Shown here piece after piece: positions 6,989 to 16,339 of a DNA stretch of 64,000 nucleotides (its first letter is position 1; the number at the start of each line of letters is the position of its first letter). The position numbers and the translations under genes are program-made. The notes under the pieces were generated by a model. The model saw nothing but the letters and a program-made list of their open reading frames with translations, did no database searches and was not told the origin of the DNA. The stretch is from the NCBI GenBank assembly GCA_030427925.1, contig JAUICJ010000003.1:1-64000 (forward strand), given 5' to 3'. The DNA comes from Bacteroidia bacterium (GTDB lineage Bacteria > Bacteroidota > Bacteroidia > Flavobacteriales_D > Sanyastnellaceae).

Positions 6989-9805
6989 TCAGCGCGTCAT
7001 CACCCAGTTGCGGGCAGCGCGCCCTTCCTCACCCTTCACTTCGATGGTGTACACGCCCGGCCCCCATTGGCTCGCGTCGATCCACGTGCGGATGGCCGTC
7101 AGCGGCGTTTGAAGGAGGATGCGACCGGTGACGTCGGTGCAGGTGATTTGGCCTGCTTCCCCTTCGAACCAAAACCCGTTCACCCCGGGATTCGGATACA
7201 GCGACCACGCGAGCCGATCCCATTCCTCCACGGAATTCGGCAGCAGCGTGTACTGCGCGCTCACCTCCCCTGAGCAATCGCCCAAGGACTCCACCACGAA
7301 CACCGACCCATTCAGCGTCGTCGCATCCCACAACACCGTCACCGTCGAGAGGTCCACCCCAGAACTCGCCCCCACAAACGTTCCGCCGATCACGCTCCAA
7401 ACCAACTCGTTGCCCGAACCGCCCCCTGTGTAAGTAAACGTCGTTTCCGAACCCGCCATCGGGCTCACATCGAACGCAATGCTGCCTTGAGCCACGTACG
7501 TGCACCCCTCGTTCACGTTCGCTTCGGGATCGTAATTGCACGCCAAATCGTCCGTGCAACCGAGCACCGCGGGCACGCCCGCACAATCGCAGGCCTCCGT
7601 AATGGCATCCAACACGGTCTCGGCATCGCCATCGTCGCACGCCTCTCCCACCACCAGACACGTTCCGTCGTCAGCCGTGGCCAACGCATCGTAATTGCAC
7701 GCGCTTCCATTCGTGCAACCGGGCACAGGCGGCAAGCACACTTCATGCGCCACGGAGGAACCAAAATTCGCTTCATCCATGCTCGCCAGCACGAGTCCAT
7801 CGGTGGTCGTCAACACGTAATTCCCGTCCACGCTGCAACCGAACCAAACCGAACCGCCCAACCCGTCGCCGTATCCGTCGGTGACGGTCAACGTCAAGCA
7901 CGCGTTGGTCACGCACCCCGTCCAAACGTATTCCGTCGCGTCATCTGCATACGCGCCTTCTTCCACGGAAGCCAACACCTCGCCATCGCCGTCGACGATG
8001 CTCCATCCCGTCTCATCGGGGTAACAATCCGTCAACACCGTCATCACCACGTCGGTGCACGGCAACTCGCAAGACCCATCGTCGATGGTCGCCGAAGCGT
8101 CGAAATTGAACGCGTCGGGGTTGGTGCAGCCCGGGACCAATGCGGAGCAGTTGGGCAGCTCCACCACCAACGTGTCCGAATGCAAGCTGTCGGTGGCAAA
8201 GTAGACTTCGAACGCAGCGGGACCGGACCAATGCTCCACTTCCAACGGCACCCCGTCGGCCATGACCCAGCCTGAATCGGCCAGGGCAAAGCACGTGAAA
8301 TCGTCTGTTCCCCAGCACAGGCTGTCAACGGAACACAGGAAACTGCTGAACTCAGCCGTGAACGTCACCGAAGTGGCTACCTCCATCGCGTCTTCGTCGT
8401 ACCAGCACATGCTTTCCACCCCAAACCCTTCGATGTCGCAAACCACTGGACCGCAATTGCCCAATGCCAAGTTGATTGAATTCGCCACGTTCAGCCGACC
8501 TCCAGTCACCGTCTCGCCGACGAGGTTCGGAACCACATCCACCCCATCGAACACATAGCCGCGCACCAAATCGGCTGCCGCGCCCGGGTTGGTCATCGCC
8601 AATCCCGCCAAATCCGCACACGGCGCACTGTAAATCAAAGCAATCGCTCCCGCCACACACGGGCTAGCGAACGACGTGCCCGAAGTGGATCCGTACCCAC
8701 TCGATCCCGAAGGGAGGTACACGTTGTCCCCAGGAGCTCCCAAATCGATGGTCGTCGCGCCGTAGCCCGAGAACGTGCGCACGTCGTTGTTGTTCGTCGC
8801 GGTGACCGAAATCATGTAGTCGCTGTCGCACGCCGTCGGCATGTCCCCCACAGCATCCACGTTGAAATTCGAGTTCGTGGTCGCGCCGCAATTCAAGATG
8901 CCCGAGGCGCCGAGGTCGTCGTAGAAAGCGCACCAAATCGGGTAATTCGCAGGATCAGCGCCATCGATGCCCCAGCTCGCGTTCGTGGCCACCACGAACG
9001 CCCCTTGCGCTCCGCCGGTGGCGGTGTACAGTTCGCGCATCACCTTCGGGTACTCGTAGGCTGCGATGACTCCGGACTCGCTGATGCCGCCCATGTCCAC
9101 CTGCATGATGTCAACGTCCCAGTTGACGCCGACGCCGCCGGTGCCGTTGTTGCCCTTCGCCCCGATCATGCCACTGACGGAAGTTCCGTGCCCGCCCGCA
9201 GCGACGTTGTCGTTGTTGCTCGTGGTGTTCCAACCATCGACGTCGTCCACGTAACCGTTGTTGTCATCGTCGATGCCGTTGCCTGGAATTTCGTGGGGGT
9301 TGGTCCAGTGGTTGTCAATGAGGTCGACGTGATTGTAATTGCTGCCGCCGCCCTCGATGACGCAAACGACGATGCGGTCGCCGTTCGCTGTGAAGCCGCC
9401 CGTGGTGATGTCCCATGCGGCGTCGGAGTCGATGTCGTGGTCGCCGGATTGGACGTGGTGCCATTGTTGGCCAAAATTGGGATCGTTGGGCACCAGCCGC
9501 TCCTCCACGTAATGATTGAACTGCGCGGCAACGACATCCGGATGGCGGCTCAAATCACGGAGCACCGCATCGAGCGACGCGTCGGGGGCCGCAATCAAGT
9601 GGATGTTCGAACTGCGGGAAGGCGTTGAAATCAGCGACACGTCCCAGCCTTGTGAACGGACGGAGGCCGCCCAATCATCCACCGCGACATCGGCACTGAG
9701 TTTAACAAGGAGCTGGCCTGGGGCGTGATCGCCCGGGATTTGGGCCCAAAGGGAGCCCCAAGCAAGGAGGCCCATGACCAAGGCGGCCAATCGGTTCAGT
9801 TTCAT
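6989..9805 (-). CDS. Secreted S8 subtilisin-like peptidase with T9SS type A sorting domain
   Basis: The 938-residue product has a signal peptide (ending LWAQ), a pro-region to about residue 105, a subtilase domain (about 110-430), Cys/Asp-rich modules of the GCTNPDAFNFD / GCTDDLACNYD type, and a C-terminal T9SS type A domain (SLYPNPGVNGFWFEG ... VYTIEV). His206 in GGHGTSVSG, Asn275 in TNASWG and Ser378 in GTSFASP are present. The position of the catalytic Asp reads VVCVIEGGG, that is Glu151 instead of Asp. Activity may therefore be reduced or altered. A TATTTTCG box with a TTG 18 nt upstream supports the start at 9805. It lies divergent from asnB. Confidence 0.92.
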   Translation of the reverse strand: MKLNRLAALVMGLLAWGSLWAQIPGDHAPGQLLVKLSADVAVDDWAASVRSQGWDVSLISTPSRSSNIHLIAAPDASLDAVLRDLSRHPDVVAAQFNHYVEERLVPNDPNFGQQWHHVQSGDHDIDSDAAWDITTGGFTANGDRIVVCVIEGGGSNYNHVDLIDNHWTNPHEIPGNGIDDDNNGYVDDVDGWNTTSNNDNVAAGGHGTSVSGMIGAKGNNGTGGVGVNWDVDIMQVDMGGISESGVIAAYEYPKVMRELYTATGGAQGAFVVATNASWGIDGADPANYPIWCAFYDDLGASGILNCGATTNSNFNVDAVGDMPTACDSDYMISVTATNNNDVRTFSGYGATTIDLGAPGDNVYLPSGSSGYGSTSGTSFASPCVAGAIALIYSAPCADLAGLAMTNPGAAADLVRGYVFDGVDVVPNLVGETVTGGRLNVANSINLALGNCGPVVCDIEGFGVESMCWYDEDAMEVATSVTFTAEFSSFLCSVDSLCWGTDDFTCFALADSGWVMADGVPLEVEHWSGPAAFEVYFATDSLHSDTLVVELPNCSALVPGCTNPDAFNFDASATIDDGSCELPCTDVVMTVLTDCYPDETGWSIVDGDGEVLASVEEGAYADDATEYVWTGCVTNACLTLTVTDGYGDGLGGSVWFGCSVDGNYVLTTTDGLVLASMDEANFGSSVAHEVCLPPVPGCTNGSACNYDALATADDGTCLVVGEACDDGDAETVLDAITEACDCAGVPAVLGCTDDLACNYDPEANVNEGCTYVAQGSIAFDVSPMAGSETTFTYTGGGSGNELVWSVIGGTFVGASSGVDLSTVTVLWDATTLNGSVFVVESLGDCSGEVSAQYTLLPNSVEEWDRLAWSLYPNPGVNGFWFEGEAGQITCTDVTGRILLQTPLTAIRTWIDASQWGPGVYTIEVKGEEGRAARNWVMTR

Positions 9806-9821
9806 CGGTACAGGTTTGCTC

Positions 9822-9829
9822 CGAAAATA
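9822..9829 (-). promoter_or_regulatory. -7 box of the subtilase gene
   Basis: TATTTTCG on the minus strand ends 16 nt before the ATG. A TTG (reverse complement of 9848-9850) lies 18 nt upstream, matching the -33 spacing reported for Flavobacterium promoters. This is one of the few sites in the window with both elements. Confidence 0.6.
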
Positions 9830-9895
9830 CAACACGTGCCGCAATCGCAACCTCCCACGGAATCTTTGCGTACACCCTCCAAAATTCCATTCCCC

Positions 9896-11560
9896 ATGTG
9901 CTCCATCACCGCACTCCTCCAAGCGCAAGGCACCACGGACGCGGACCGTGCGCTCGCGCTTGACGTTTCGAAACTGCAACGGCATCGCGGACCGGATTGG
10001 TCCGGGGTGTTCCAATGCGAATTTGGCATCTTGAGTCACGAACGGTTGGCCATTGTGGACGTCAGCAGCGGAGCACAGCCGTTGATCGACCCCGAAACGG
10101 GCGTCGCGCTGGCCGTGAATGGTGAGATCTACAACCACCGTTCCCTCCGGAAGGAATCGACCTATCCGTTCCAAACGGGCTCCGACTGTGAAGTCATTTT
10201 GGCGTTGCACCGCTCGGGCGATCGGGACGTTTGGAGCCGATTGCATGGCATGTTTGGGTTCGTCTTGTTGGACCCGCGCGATGGCAGCTGGGTCATTGGG
10301 CGCGATCCCATCGGCATCATTCCGCTGTACTTCGGCCACGATGCTGAGGGACGGCTGTTGGTGGCCTCAGAAGTGAAGGGATTGGCGGATCACTGCGACG
10401 ACGTGCAGGAGTTCCCCCCGGGTCATGTTTGGTACAGCACAGACGATGCGCCCACGCGCTACTTCGAACGCGACTGGATGCAATGGGACACGCATCCAAA
10501 AGAGGCCTACAAGCCCGAGGAACTCAACGCCGCCTTGAAGGCCGCGGTGAAGAGCCACCTCATGGGGGACGTGCCCTACGGCCTGCTCATTTCGGGCGGA
10601 TTGGACTCCAGTGTCATCGCCGCCTTGGCGCAGCAATTTGCGCGGCAACGGGTGGACGAGGATGAGGCGAGCGAGGCGTGGTGGCCGCGGATTCACAGCT
10701 TCAGCATCGGGTTGGAAGGCAGCCCGGATTTGGCCGCAGCCGCGCAAGTCGCTGAGCACATCGGCACGGTGCACCACCCGCTGACCTTCACGATCCAAGA
10801 AGGCCTCGACGCGCTCGAAGACGTCATCCGCCACGTCGAAACGTACGATGTAACCACCATCCGCGCTTCCACCCCGATGTACCTGATGGCGCGCCAAATC
10901 AAAGCCATGGGCATCAAAATGGTGCTCAGCGGCGAAGGCGCCGACGAGCTCTTCGGCGGCTACCTCTACTTCCACATGGCTCCGAACGCGCGCGAATTCC
11001 ACGAGGAAAGCGTACGCAAGGTCCTGGGACTGAACAAATACGATTGTGCGCGCGCGAACAAGAGCATGATGGCCTGGGGCATTGAGGCGCGGGTCCCCTT
11101 CCTCGACACGCCGTTCGTGGATTACGCGATGCGCCTCGATCCGGAAGCGAAAATGGGCGGAAAGGGCCGCATGGAAAAGGAGGCCATTCGGAAGGCGTTT
11201 CCGAACCTCTTGCCCGATGAAATCCTGTGGCGCCAAAAGGAGCAATTCTCCGACGGCGTGGGCTACGGCTGGATCGATGGCTTGCGCGATCACGCGGAAC
11301 AGCGGGTCTCCGACGAAGCGTTCAGCCGCGCCACCACCCGATTCCCCATCAACCCACCCGCGACGAAGGAAGCCTACTTCTACCGCACGATCTACGAGCG
11401 GTTGTTCCCTTCAGCGGCTTGCGCTGCGTTGGTTCCTGGCGGAAAGTCCGTGGCGTGCAGCACGGAAAAGGCCCTCGAATGGAGCGAAAGCTTGCGCAAC
11501 GTGGTCGACCCATCGGGACGCGCCGTACAAGGAGTGCACAAGGACGGCTACCGCTCTTGA
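9896..11560 (+). CDS. asnB: Asparagine synthetase B (glutamine-hydrolysing)
   Basis: The 554-residue product, the same length as Escherichia coli AsnB, makes asparagine from aspartate, ATP and glutamine in the cytosol. The glutaminase nucleophile Cys2 (MCSI) is exposed after removal of Met1, which fixes the start at 9896. The N-terminal amidotransferase domain carries HRGPDWSG and NGEIYNH; the synthetase domain has the pyrophosphate loop SGGLDSS (233-239) and SGEGADELFGGY. No catalytic residue appears lost. The promoter is only a weak AATCTTTG-like site about 20 bp upstream. The downstream copper-protein gene begins 15 bp after the stop with its own promoter. Confidence 0.97.
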   Translation: MCSITALLQAQGTTDADRALALDVSKLQRHRGPDWSGVFQCEFGILSHERLAIVDVSSGAQPLIDPETGVALAVNGEIYNHRSLRKESTYPFQTGSDCEVILALHRSGDRDVWSRLHGMFGFVLLDPRDGSWVIGRDPIGIIPLYFGHDAEGRLLVASEVKGLADHCDDVQEFPPGHVWYSTDDAPTRYFERDWMQWDTHPKEAYKPEELNAALKAAVKSHLMGDVPYGLLISGGLDSSVIAALAQQFARQRVDEDEASEAWWPRIHSFSIGLEGSPDLAAAAQVAEHIGTVHHPLTFTIQEGLDALEDVIRHVETYDVTTIRASTPMYLMARQIKAMGIKMVLSGEGADELFGGYLYFHMAPNAREFHEESVRKVLGLNKYDCARANKSMMAWGIEARVPFLDTPFVDYAMRLDPEAKMGGKGRMEKEAIRKAFPNLLPDEILWRQKEQFSDGVGYGWIDGLRDHAEQRVSDEAFSRATTRFPINPPATKEAYFYRTIYERLFPSAACAALVPGGKSVACSTEKALEWSESLRNVVDPSGRAVQGVHKDGYRS

Positions 11561-11562
11561 CG

Positions 11563-11570
11563 TAACTTCG
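11563..11570 (+). promoter_or_regulatory. -7 box of the cupredoxin gene pair
   Basis: TAACTTCG fits TAnnTT(T/C)G and ends 5 nt before the ATG at 11576. It starts directly after the asnB stop codon, so the copper-protein pair probably has its own leaderless transcript. Confidence 0.5.
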
Positions 11571-11575
11571 AGCGC

Positions 11576-12421
11576 ATGAACGTGCGCGCCCTTTTCTTGA
11601 TCGGTTGCGGGGCGGCATGCGCCGCACCATCCGCTGCCCAAACCTACCGGATACAACCCGGCGAATGGAGCGCTCTGGGCACTCCGCACCCGGTGTTGCG
11701 GTTCTTGGAAGCTTCGGACGATTTCGGCAGCAACGCCATCGTCGACCTGGAAGTCGGTGAACCGGCGGTGGCGGAGGTCGTGAATTTGGACTCCGTGGAT
11801 CACGTGCTCGTCATTGACGACGTGGCGTGGGCCGGGGTGGAAATTCCCGCGGGAGATACCGTGGCGTTTGAGTGGCCGGCGCTGCCCCTGGGCTCCTACC
11901 GATACCATTTGGATGGCGAGCGGGGCAACTACCTTCAGGCGAGCGGGGTTTTGCGCGCGGGCATCGATGCGGACCATGAATTTGTTTGGCACGTGGCCGA
12001 TTTGGAGGCGGCTCTGCTGGACACGGTCGCGGCGGGGGGCACGTGGAATGCCGCGACGTACACGCCGGATTTTTTCACCATCAACGAAGCCCATTATCCG
12101 CACACGCTCGACGACCCGTGGGCCTTGGTGAGCGTGCAATTGGGCGATTCGGCCATCATTTCCGTGGCGAATGCAGGCCAAATGGACCACGTCTTCCACT
12201 TCCACGGTTTCCACGTCGAAATCCTGCAATCCACCCGCTCCCCAGAACGGGTGGGCTGGCTCAAAGACTCCGTCCCCGTGCGCCGCGGCGAAGGACTCAC
12301 CCTGCTCCTTGTACCGGACCAAACGGGCACCTACCCCGTCCACGACCACAACTTGATCGCCGTCACGAATGCGGGATTCTACCCCGGGGGCATGCTGACC
12401 CAAATCATCGTTGCGCCATGA
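11576..12421 (+). CDS. Exported multicopper-oxidase-like cupredoxin protein
   Basis: The 281-residue product has a signal peptide (to about residue 22, SAAQ) and two cupredoxin-like domains. The first (about 40-125) has lost its copper ligands. The second (about 175-280) keeps the multicopper oxidase motif HVFHFHGFH, but the second motif reads YPVHDHN, where the type-1 copper cysteine of the family (HCH) is Asp. A Met follows in FYPGGM. There is no T9SS domain. It overlaps the next cupredoxin gene by four bases (ATGA), so both are probably made together. Taken together they look like a multicopper oxidase split into two chains. Substrate is unknown. Confidence 0.8.
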   Translation: MNVRALFLIGCGAACAAPSAAQTYRIQPGEWSALGTPHPVLRFLEASDDFGSNAIVDLEVGEPAVAEVVNLDSVDHVLVIDDVAWAGVEIPAGDTVAFEWPALPLGSYRYHLDGERGNYLQASGVLRAGIDADHEFVWHVADLEAALLDTVAAGGTWNAATYTPDFFTINEAHYPHTLDDPWALVSVQLGDSAIISVANAGQMDHVFHFHGFHVEILQSTRSPERVGWLKDSVPVRRGEGLTLLLVPDQTGTYPVHDHNLIAVTNAGFYPGGMLTQIIVAP

Positions 12422-13578
12422 TCCCATTCGCTCGAATCGCCGCCCTCGCGTCCGCCTTGTTTCCCCTCCTCGCATCGGCCCAGTTCTCGCCACCTCCGTT
12501 GCTGTTTTCGGGCATGGACGGCGAACACCTGCTGGATGATGGCACGCTGTTGCCGTTTTGGGGGTACGGGTATGTGGCGGATGGGTTCATGACGCTGCCG
12601 GGGCCTTTTTTGGCCTATGAAGCCGGTGGGAATTACCTGCTTTCTTTCGTCAACGACAGCCCAGAAGGCCACACCATTCACCTGCACGGACTGGATGTGA
12701 ACCAAAGCAACGACGGCGTGCCGAGCACTTCCTTCACGGTGATGCCGAATGCGGAAGCGAGCTACGCCTTCGCCGCGAACCATCCGGGCACGTATTTATA
12801 TCACTGCCACGTGACGACGACGCTGCACCTGACGATGGGCATGTACGGGATGTTGCTCGTGACGCGTTCCGACGGGACGTTGTGGGAAGGGGGGCCTGCG
12901 TACGATCGGGATGTGCCGTTGCTGTTCAGTGATTTGGACCGTTCCGTGAACGAGGCACCCACGGCGGCTTATCCGTTTCACACCATTCGCCCCGACTACT
13001 TCATGGTGAACGGGCTGAGCGGAGCCTCCTTGTCCGATTCAGAGAGCGTGGCGGCAGCCGTGGCGGGAGAGCGGGTCGCGCTGCGGCTTGGTTCCATGGC
13101 TTACGCGCAGGTGACGTGTCGCTTTCCAAGCGAATGGCACGCCGAAGTGGTGATGAGCGATGGGCGGCCGTTGCCGGTCGCCTTGTCGGTGGAGGAGCTC
13201 GTGCTCTATCCCGGGGAGCGCTATTCGGTGCTCATTGATGCCCCGGAGGAGACGGGGACCACGATGGAAGTGGACTACATCAGCATGGTCTCGGGCGCGT
13301 TGGAATCGACCCAAACCGTGGCCCTGAACACCACGTTGACCTCGGTGAACGCCCCCATGGCCCGGCCTCAACTGATGGCCTTCCCGAACCCCGCTACCGA
13401 GCGGATTCACGCGGCATTGCCTGCCGGAAGGTGGTCGGTCTTCAACGCACTTGGAGCGGTGCAAGCGTCCGGGGTCGCGGTGGAAGGAACATGGAACATC
13501 CCCGTGAACGATTGGCCCCCGGGCCTTTATACGCTTCGGCACGAATCGGGCGCCACCGCTCGGTTCGTTGTCCGGTGA
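12418..13578 (+). CDS. Multicopper oxidase-like protein with T9SS type A domain
   Basis: The 386-residue product has a signal peptide ending SAQF, an N-terminal cupredoxin domain with HTIHLHGLD and GTYLYHCHVTTTLHLTMGM (a complete-looking His-Cys-His...Met type-1 site), a second domain without obvious ligands, and a C-terminal T9SS type A domain (MAFPNPATERIHAAL ... GLYTLRHESG). It is shorter than three-domain laccases (about 480-550 residues), and the missing copper domain is what the upstream gene encodes. The ATG overlaps the upstream stop. Secretion and cell-surface attachment are inferred from the sorting domain. Its stop is one base from the stop of the convergent lectin-like gene. Confidence 0.85.
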   Translation: MIPFARIAALASALFPLLASAQFSPPPLLFSGMDGEHLLDDGTLLPFWGYGYVADGFMTLPGPFLAYEAGGNYLLSFVNDSPEGHTIHLHGLDVNQSNDGVPSTSFTVMPNAEASYAFAANHPGTYLYHCHVTTTLHLTMGMYGMLLVTRSDGTLWEGGPAYDRDVPLLFSDLDRSVNEAPTAAYPFHTIRPDYFMVNGLSGASLSDSESVAAAVAGERVALRLGSMAYAQVTCRFPSEWHAEVVMSDGRPLPVALSVEELVLYPGERYSVLIDAPEETGTTMEVDYISMVSGALESTQTVALNTTLTSVNAPMARPQLMAFPNPATERIHAALPAGRWSVFNALGAVQASGVAVEGTWNIPVNDWPPGLYTLRHESGATARFVVR

Positions 13579-13579
13579 C

Positions 13580-16339
13580 TCAGCGTACGAGCAGCACGTG
13601 CCCCGCGTGCTGGGTCGCTCGGGCATCGCCCCGTTGGAAGTAATTCAATTCCAGCTGCCACTGGTACAAACCGTTCCCTCCGAAGTAGGGGTCGAGGTCG
13701 GTGGGCAAGGCGGTGATTTGGCCCCACCAATGCGCCTCGGGATCCGATGTGGCGAACACCACTTCTCCCCAGCGGTTCATCACCACGAGCTCGTACTTCG
13801 TCACCGGGCAATTGAATTCCGGCCTCCACGCATCGTTCACCCCGTCGTTGTCGGGCGTAAACGCCGTGGGAACGAACAGCTCGCAAGCACACGACTGCAA
13901 CTCGATGGAAAACGCCGTTTCCAAGGTCTGGCAGGCGTTGCTCACGGATACGCTGTAGTCCCCATGCGCAGCGAAGGACTCCATCGGCTGGGCACTTCCG
14001 GTGCTCCATGAATAGGTGACGGGAAACAGGTTAGGCGGCAAGGCCACGCTCAGGTGCACGGTGTCTTCCGGGCATTTCAGGTAGCTGGTGGCCAAATCCA
14101 ATTCCAACGCCTCCGCAAACGCCACCTGCACCGCATCGTAGTGAAAACAGCCGTTCCATTCCGCGAACGCCGTGTACACCCCGCTTTCGGTCACGACCAC
14201 GTCCGGCGACGTCGGTCCGTGTCCCCAGTTCAACGTGGCTTGACCTGGCACCCCTTCGGCCACAAGCACCGCTTGTGTTCCAGGGCAAGCGAGGACGTCA
14301 TCGCCCAAATCGAATGCAGGGAGCGGCTGGATGGTGACGGAAACCTCGTCGGACGCCTCGCAATCGCCCTCCACCACCGTCACGCTGTAATCCCCAGAAA
14401 CCGGTGCCTCAAATTGCGTACCATTGCCCGTGCCCATCGGTCCCGACCACAAGAACGCGTCCGCCAAGAACACCCCGCAATCCAAGGTCACCGGCGTGCC
14501 TTCACAGACGAAGACATCCGGGCCACAATTCACCGGCGGGACCGGGTCTTCGATGACTTCGACGCTTTCGCTCACTTGACAGCCCAACACCGTCGCCGTC
14601 AAGGTGGCCGTCATCGGGTCGTCCACGGTCCACGAAGCCGTCGCAGGACCACCCGCCCACACGTACCCGTCGGCTCCCGGCGCGGCCTCCAACGTCACGG
14701 AACTTCCTGCGCAAAAGTGCACGGACTCCGGCAAGTCCGGAGCAAATTCGGCCACCGTTGCGATGCCCACCGTATCCGACTCCACGCACGCTCCCACGGT
14801 GACGGTCGCCGCCAATGCCTCCCAACCCGCCGCCGACGCCCCATCCCACAACCACTCCGCACCCGTCCCCAAATCCGACCACCCCCCTGCCTGCAACCCG
14901 CTCCAACTCGTTTCCGACGCCGCATACCCCGGCGACCACGCCGCGGATTCGTACCAGCACAGCTCCAAGTCCTGACCCAAATCCAGCCCCGTGTTCGGCG
15001 AAGGTTCGAGCGAAATGGCATCGGTATAGGTGCATCCCGCAGCCACGACTTCCACCGCGTAATCCCCCGGACCGAGGTCGAACCGCACCCCCTCTTCAGT
15101 TCCATCCGACCAAAGCACGACGGGCTCCATTCCCGTCCATTGCGGGTCCGTGGCGTCGAGCGTTGCGGTTTGGCCCAAACACAACACCGCATCCTCGCCC
15201 AAGTCCAATCCATACGCCGGAAGCTCGGAAACCACCGCGGTCCACGTGAACGCGCATCCCGCCAAATCCACCTCCGCCACATACGTTCCCGCCGCGTTCA
15301 CCGACAGCGGAACATCCGAGGAACCATCCCACCACGTTACGCTGGCCCCCGGGCCTGCCGGACTCAACTCCAAGGAGGCTTCCGGGCACAGGTCGTACGC
15401 CACCTCCTCATCCTCCGTCACCACGAGGCTCACCGCGACTTCATCCTCGTGCTCCACCCCGCACGCATCCACCCATGCAACCGAATACACGGCCTCCACC
15501 TCCGCCGTGAGCGTGACTTCGTTGGCATCCGTGGAACTGAGGCCATCCGCAGGCGACCACACCGCATCGGTGGCCCCCGACGGCAGCGTCCACGTGACGT
15601 CCGCACCGGGACACAAAGCGATTTCATCCGGCAACACATCCGGAGAAAACGGATTCCACTGCACGTCGCAGACGCGGTGCGCATTGCTCAACCCCCCGGT
15701 GCTCGCCGTGAAGCCGTATATCCCTGAATCCCCGCCGATGACCGCAGGAACGTCGATGATCGCCTCAAGCCGCAACAAACAATCGAAGTGCACTTGGAAC
15801 AGCTGCGTCTCCGCGTCCCACGTCACCCGCAACTCGTGGTACTGCCCATCCTCGATGTTCGCATTGGGTGGAATCGCTGCAATGGGGCCGGCGAACGCGC
15901 TCGCTGCTTGGTGGCTGGGCGAGCCTGCGGACAAGATGGCCAAATGATCTGCCGGCGAACCCACCGGGTCCCACGCCGGATTGAGTGAATTCGTGTACGT
16001 GTCCATCTCCACGATGAGCGACGGCGAAATGCCCCCGAATCCTTGGTTCGCGCCGCCCGGCGTGGTGCCGATGGACAAGGCATTGGGATTTCGGAGGATG
16101 AACGCCATGCCGTCGGCTCCTCCGTCATTGGCGCCGAGGAACACATCGGCCCGCATTTCGAACGAGGTGGAAGCGTCCACGGGCCCGGGAAACCACACGG
16201 CACCGCTGACGCTGTTTTGGTTCGGGGTGACTTGATAGCATCCTGGTGACAGCACGGATGCTGACCCGACGAGGGTTTGACCCACCACGGAGCCCATGAA
16301 GACGAGGCCCAAAATCAGGCCGAGGGCCCGCTTAGACAT
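13580..16339 (-). CDS. Lectin-like giant with T9SS type B (gliding-type) C-terminal domain
   Basis: The 919-residue product starts with a signal peptide (to about residue 21) and an L-type (legume-like) lectin domain (about 25-235; DGMAFILRNPN, SLIVEMDTYTN). Ig- or PKD-like Cys-containing repeats follow, each with a GCT..L-type pattern. The C-terminus is a type B sorting domain (VPTAFTPDNDGVNDAWRPE, NRWGEVVF). Lectin-type binding of surface glycans is inferred. Unusually, the gene is the last of the nucleoside-salvage operon: its first eight bases overlap the end of the nitroreductase gene. It may have been inserted behind the operon or be co-expressed. Confidence 0.9.
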   Translation of the reverse strand: MSKRALGLILGLVFMGSVVGQTLVGSASVLSPGCYQVTPNQNSVSGAVWFPGPVDASTSFEMRADVFLGANDGGADGMAFILRNPNALSIGTTPGGANQGFGGISPSLIVEMDTYTNSLNPAWDPVGSPADHLAILSAGSPSHQAASAFAGPIAAIPPNANIEDGQYHELRVTWDAETQLFQVHFDCLLRLEAIIDVPAVIGGDSGIYGFTASTGGLSNAHRVCDVQWNPFSPDVLPDEIALCPGADVTWTLPSGATDAVWSPADGLSSTDANEVTLTAEVEAVYSVAWVDACGVEHEDEVAVSLVVTEDEEVAYDLCPEASLELSPAGPGASVTWWDGSSDVPLSVNAAGTYVAEVDLAGCAFTWTAVVSELPAYGLDLGEDAVLCLGQTATLDATDPQWTGMEPVVLWSDGTEEGVRFDLGPGDYAVEVVAAGCTYTDAISLEPSPNTGLDLGQDLELCWYESAAWSPGYAASETSWSGLQAGGWSDLGTGAEWLWDGASAAGWEALAATVTVGACVESDTVGIATVAEFAPDLPESVHFCAGSSVTLEAAPGADGYVWAGGPATASWTVDDPMTATLTATVLGCQVSESVEVIEDPVPPVNCGPDVFVCEGTPVTLDCGVFLADAFLWSGPMGTGNGTQFEAPVSGDYSVTVVEGDCEASDEVSVTIQPLPAFDLGDDVLACPGTQAVLVAEGVPGQATLNWGHGPTSPDVVVTESGVYTAFAEWNGCFHYDAVQVAFAEALELDLATSYLKCPEDTVHLSVALPPNLFPVTYSWSTGSAQPMESFAAHGDYSVSVSNACQTLETAFSIELQSCACELFVPTAFTPDNDGVNDAWRPEFNCPVTKYELVVMNRWGEVVFATSDPEAHWWGQITALPTDLDPYFGGNGLYQWQLELNYFQRGDARATQHAGHVLLVR

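Noticed and set aside
9806-10339. An N-terminal extension of the subtilase frame into asnB
   Set aside because: The signal peptide begins at 9805 and a -7 box lies just upstream; the extension is antisense to asnB.
14054-15727. A 557-codon plus-strand frame opposite the lectin-like giant
   Set aside because: It is Arg/His/Pro-rich with no domain and lies wholly antisense to a gene with signal peptide, lectin domain and sorting domain.
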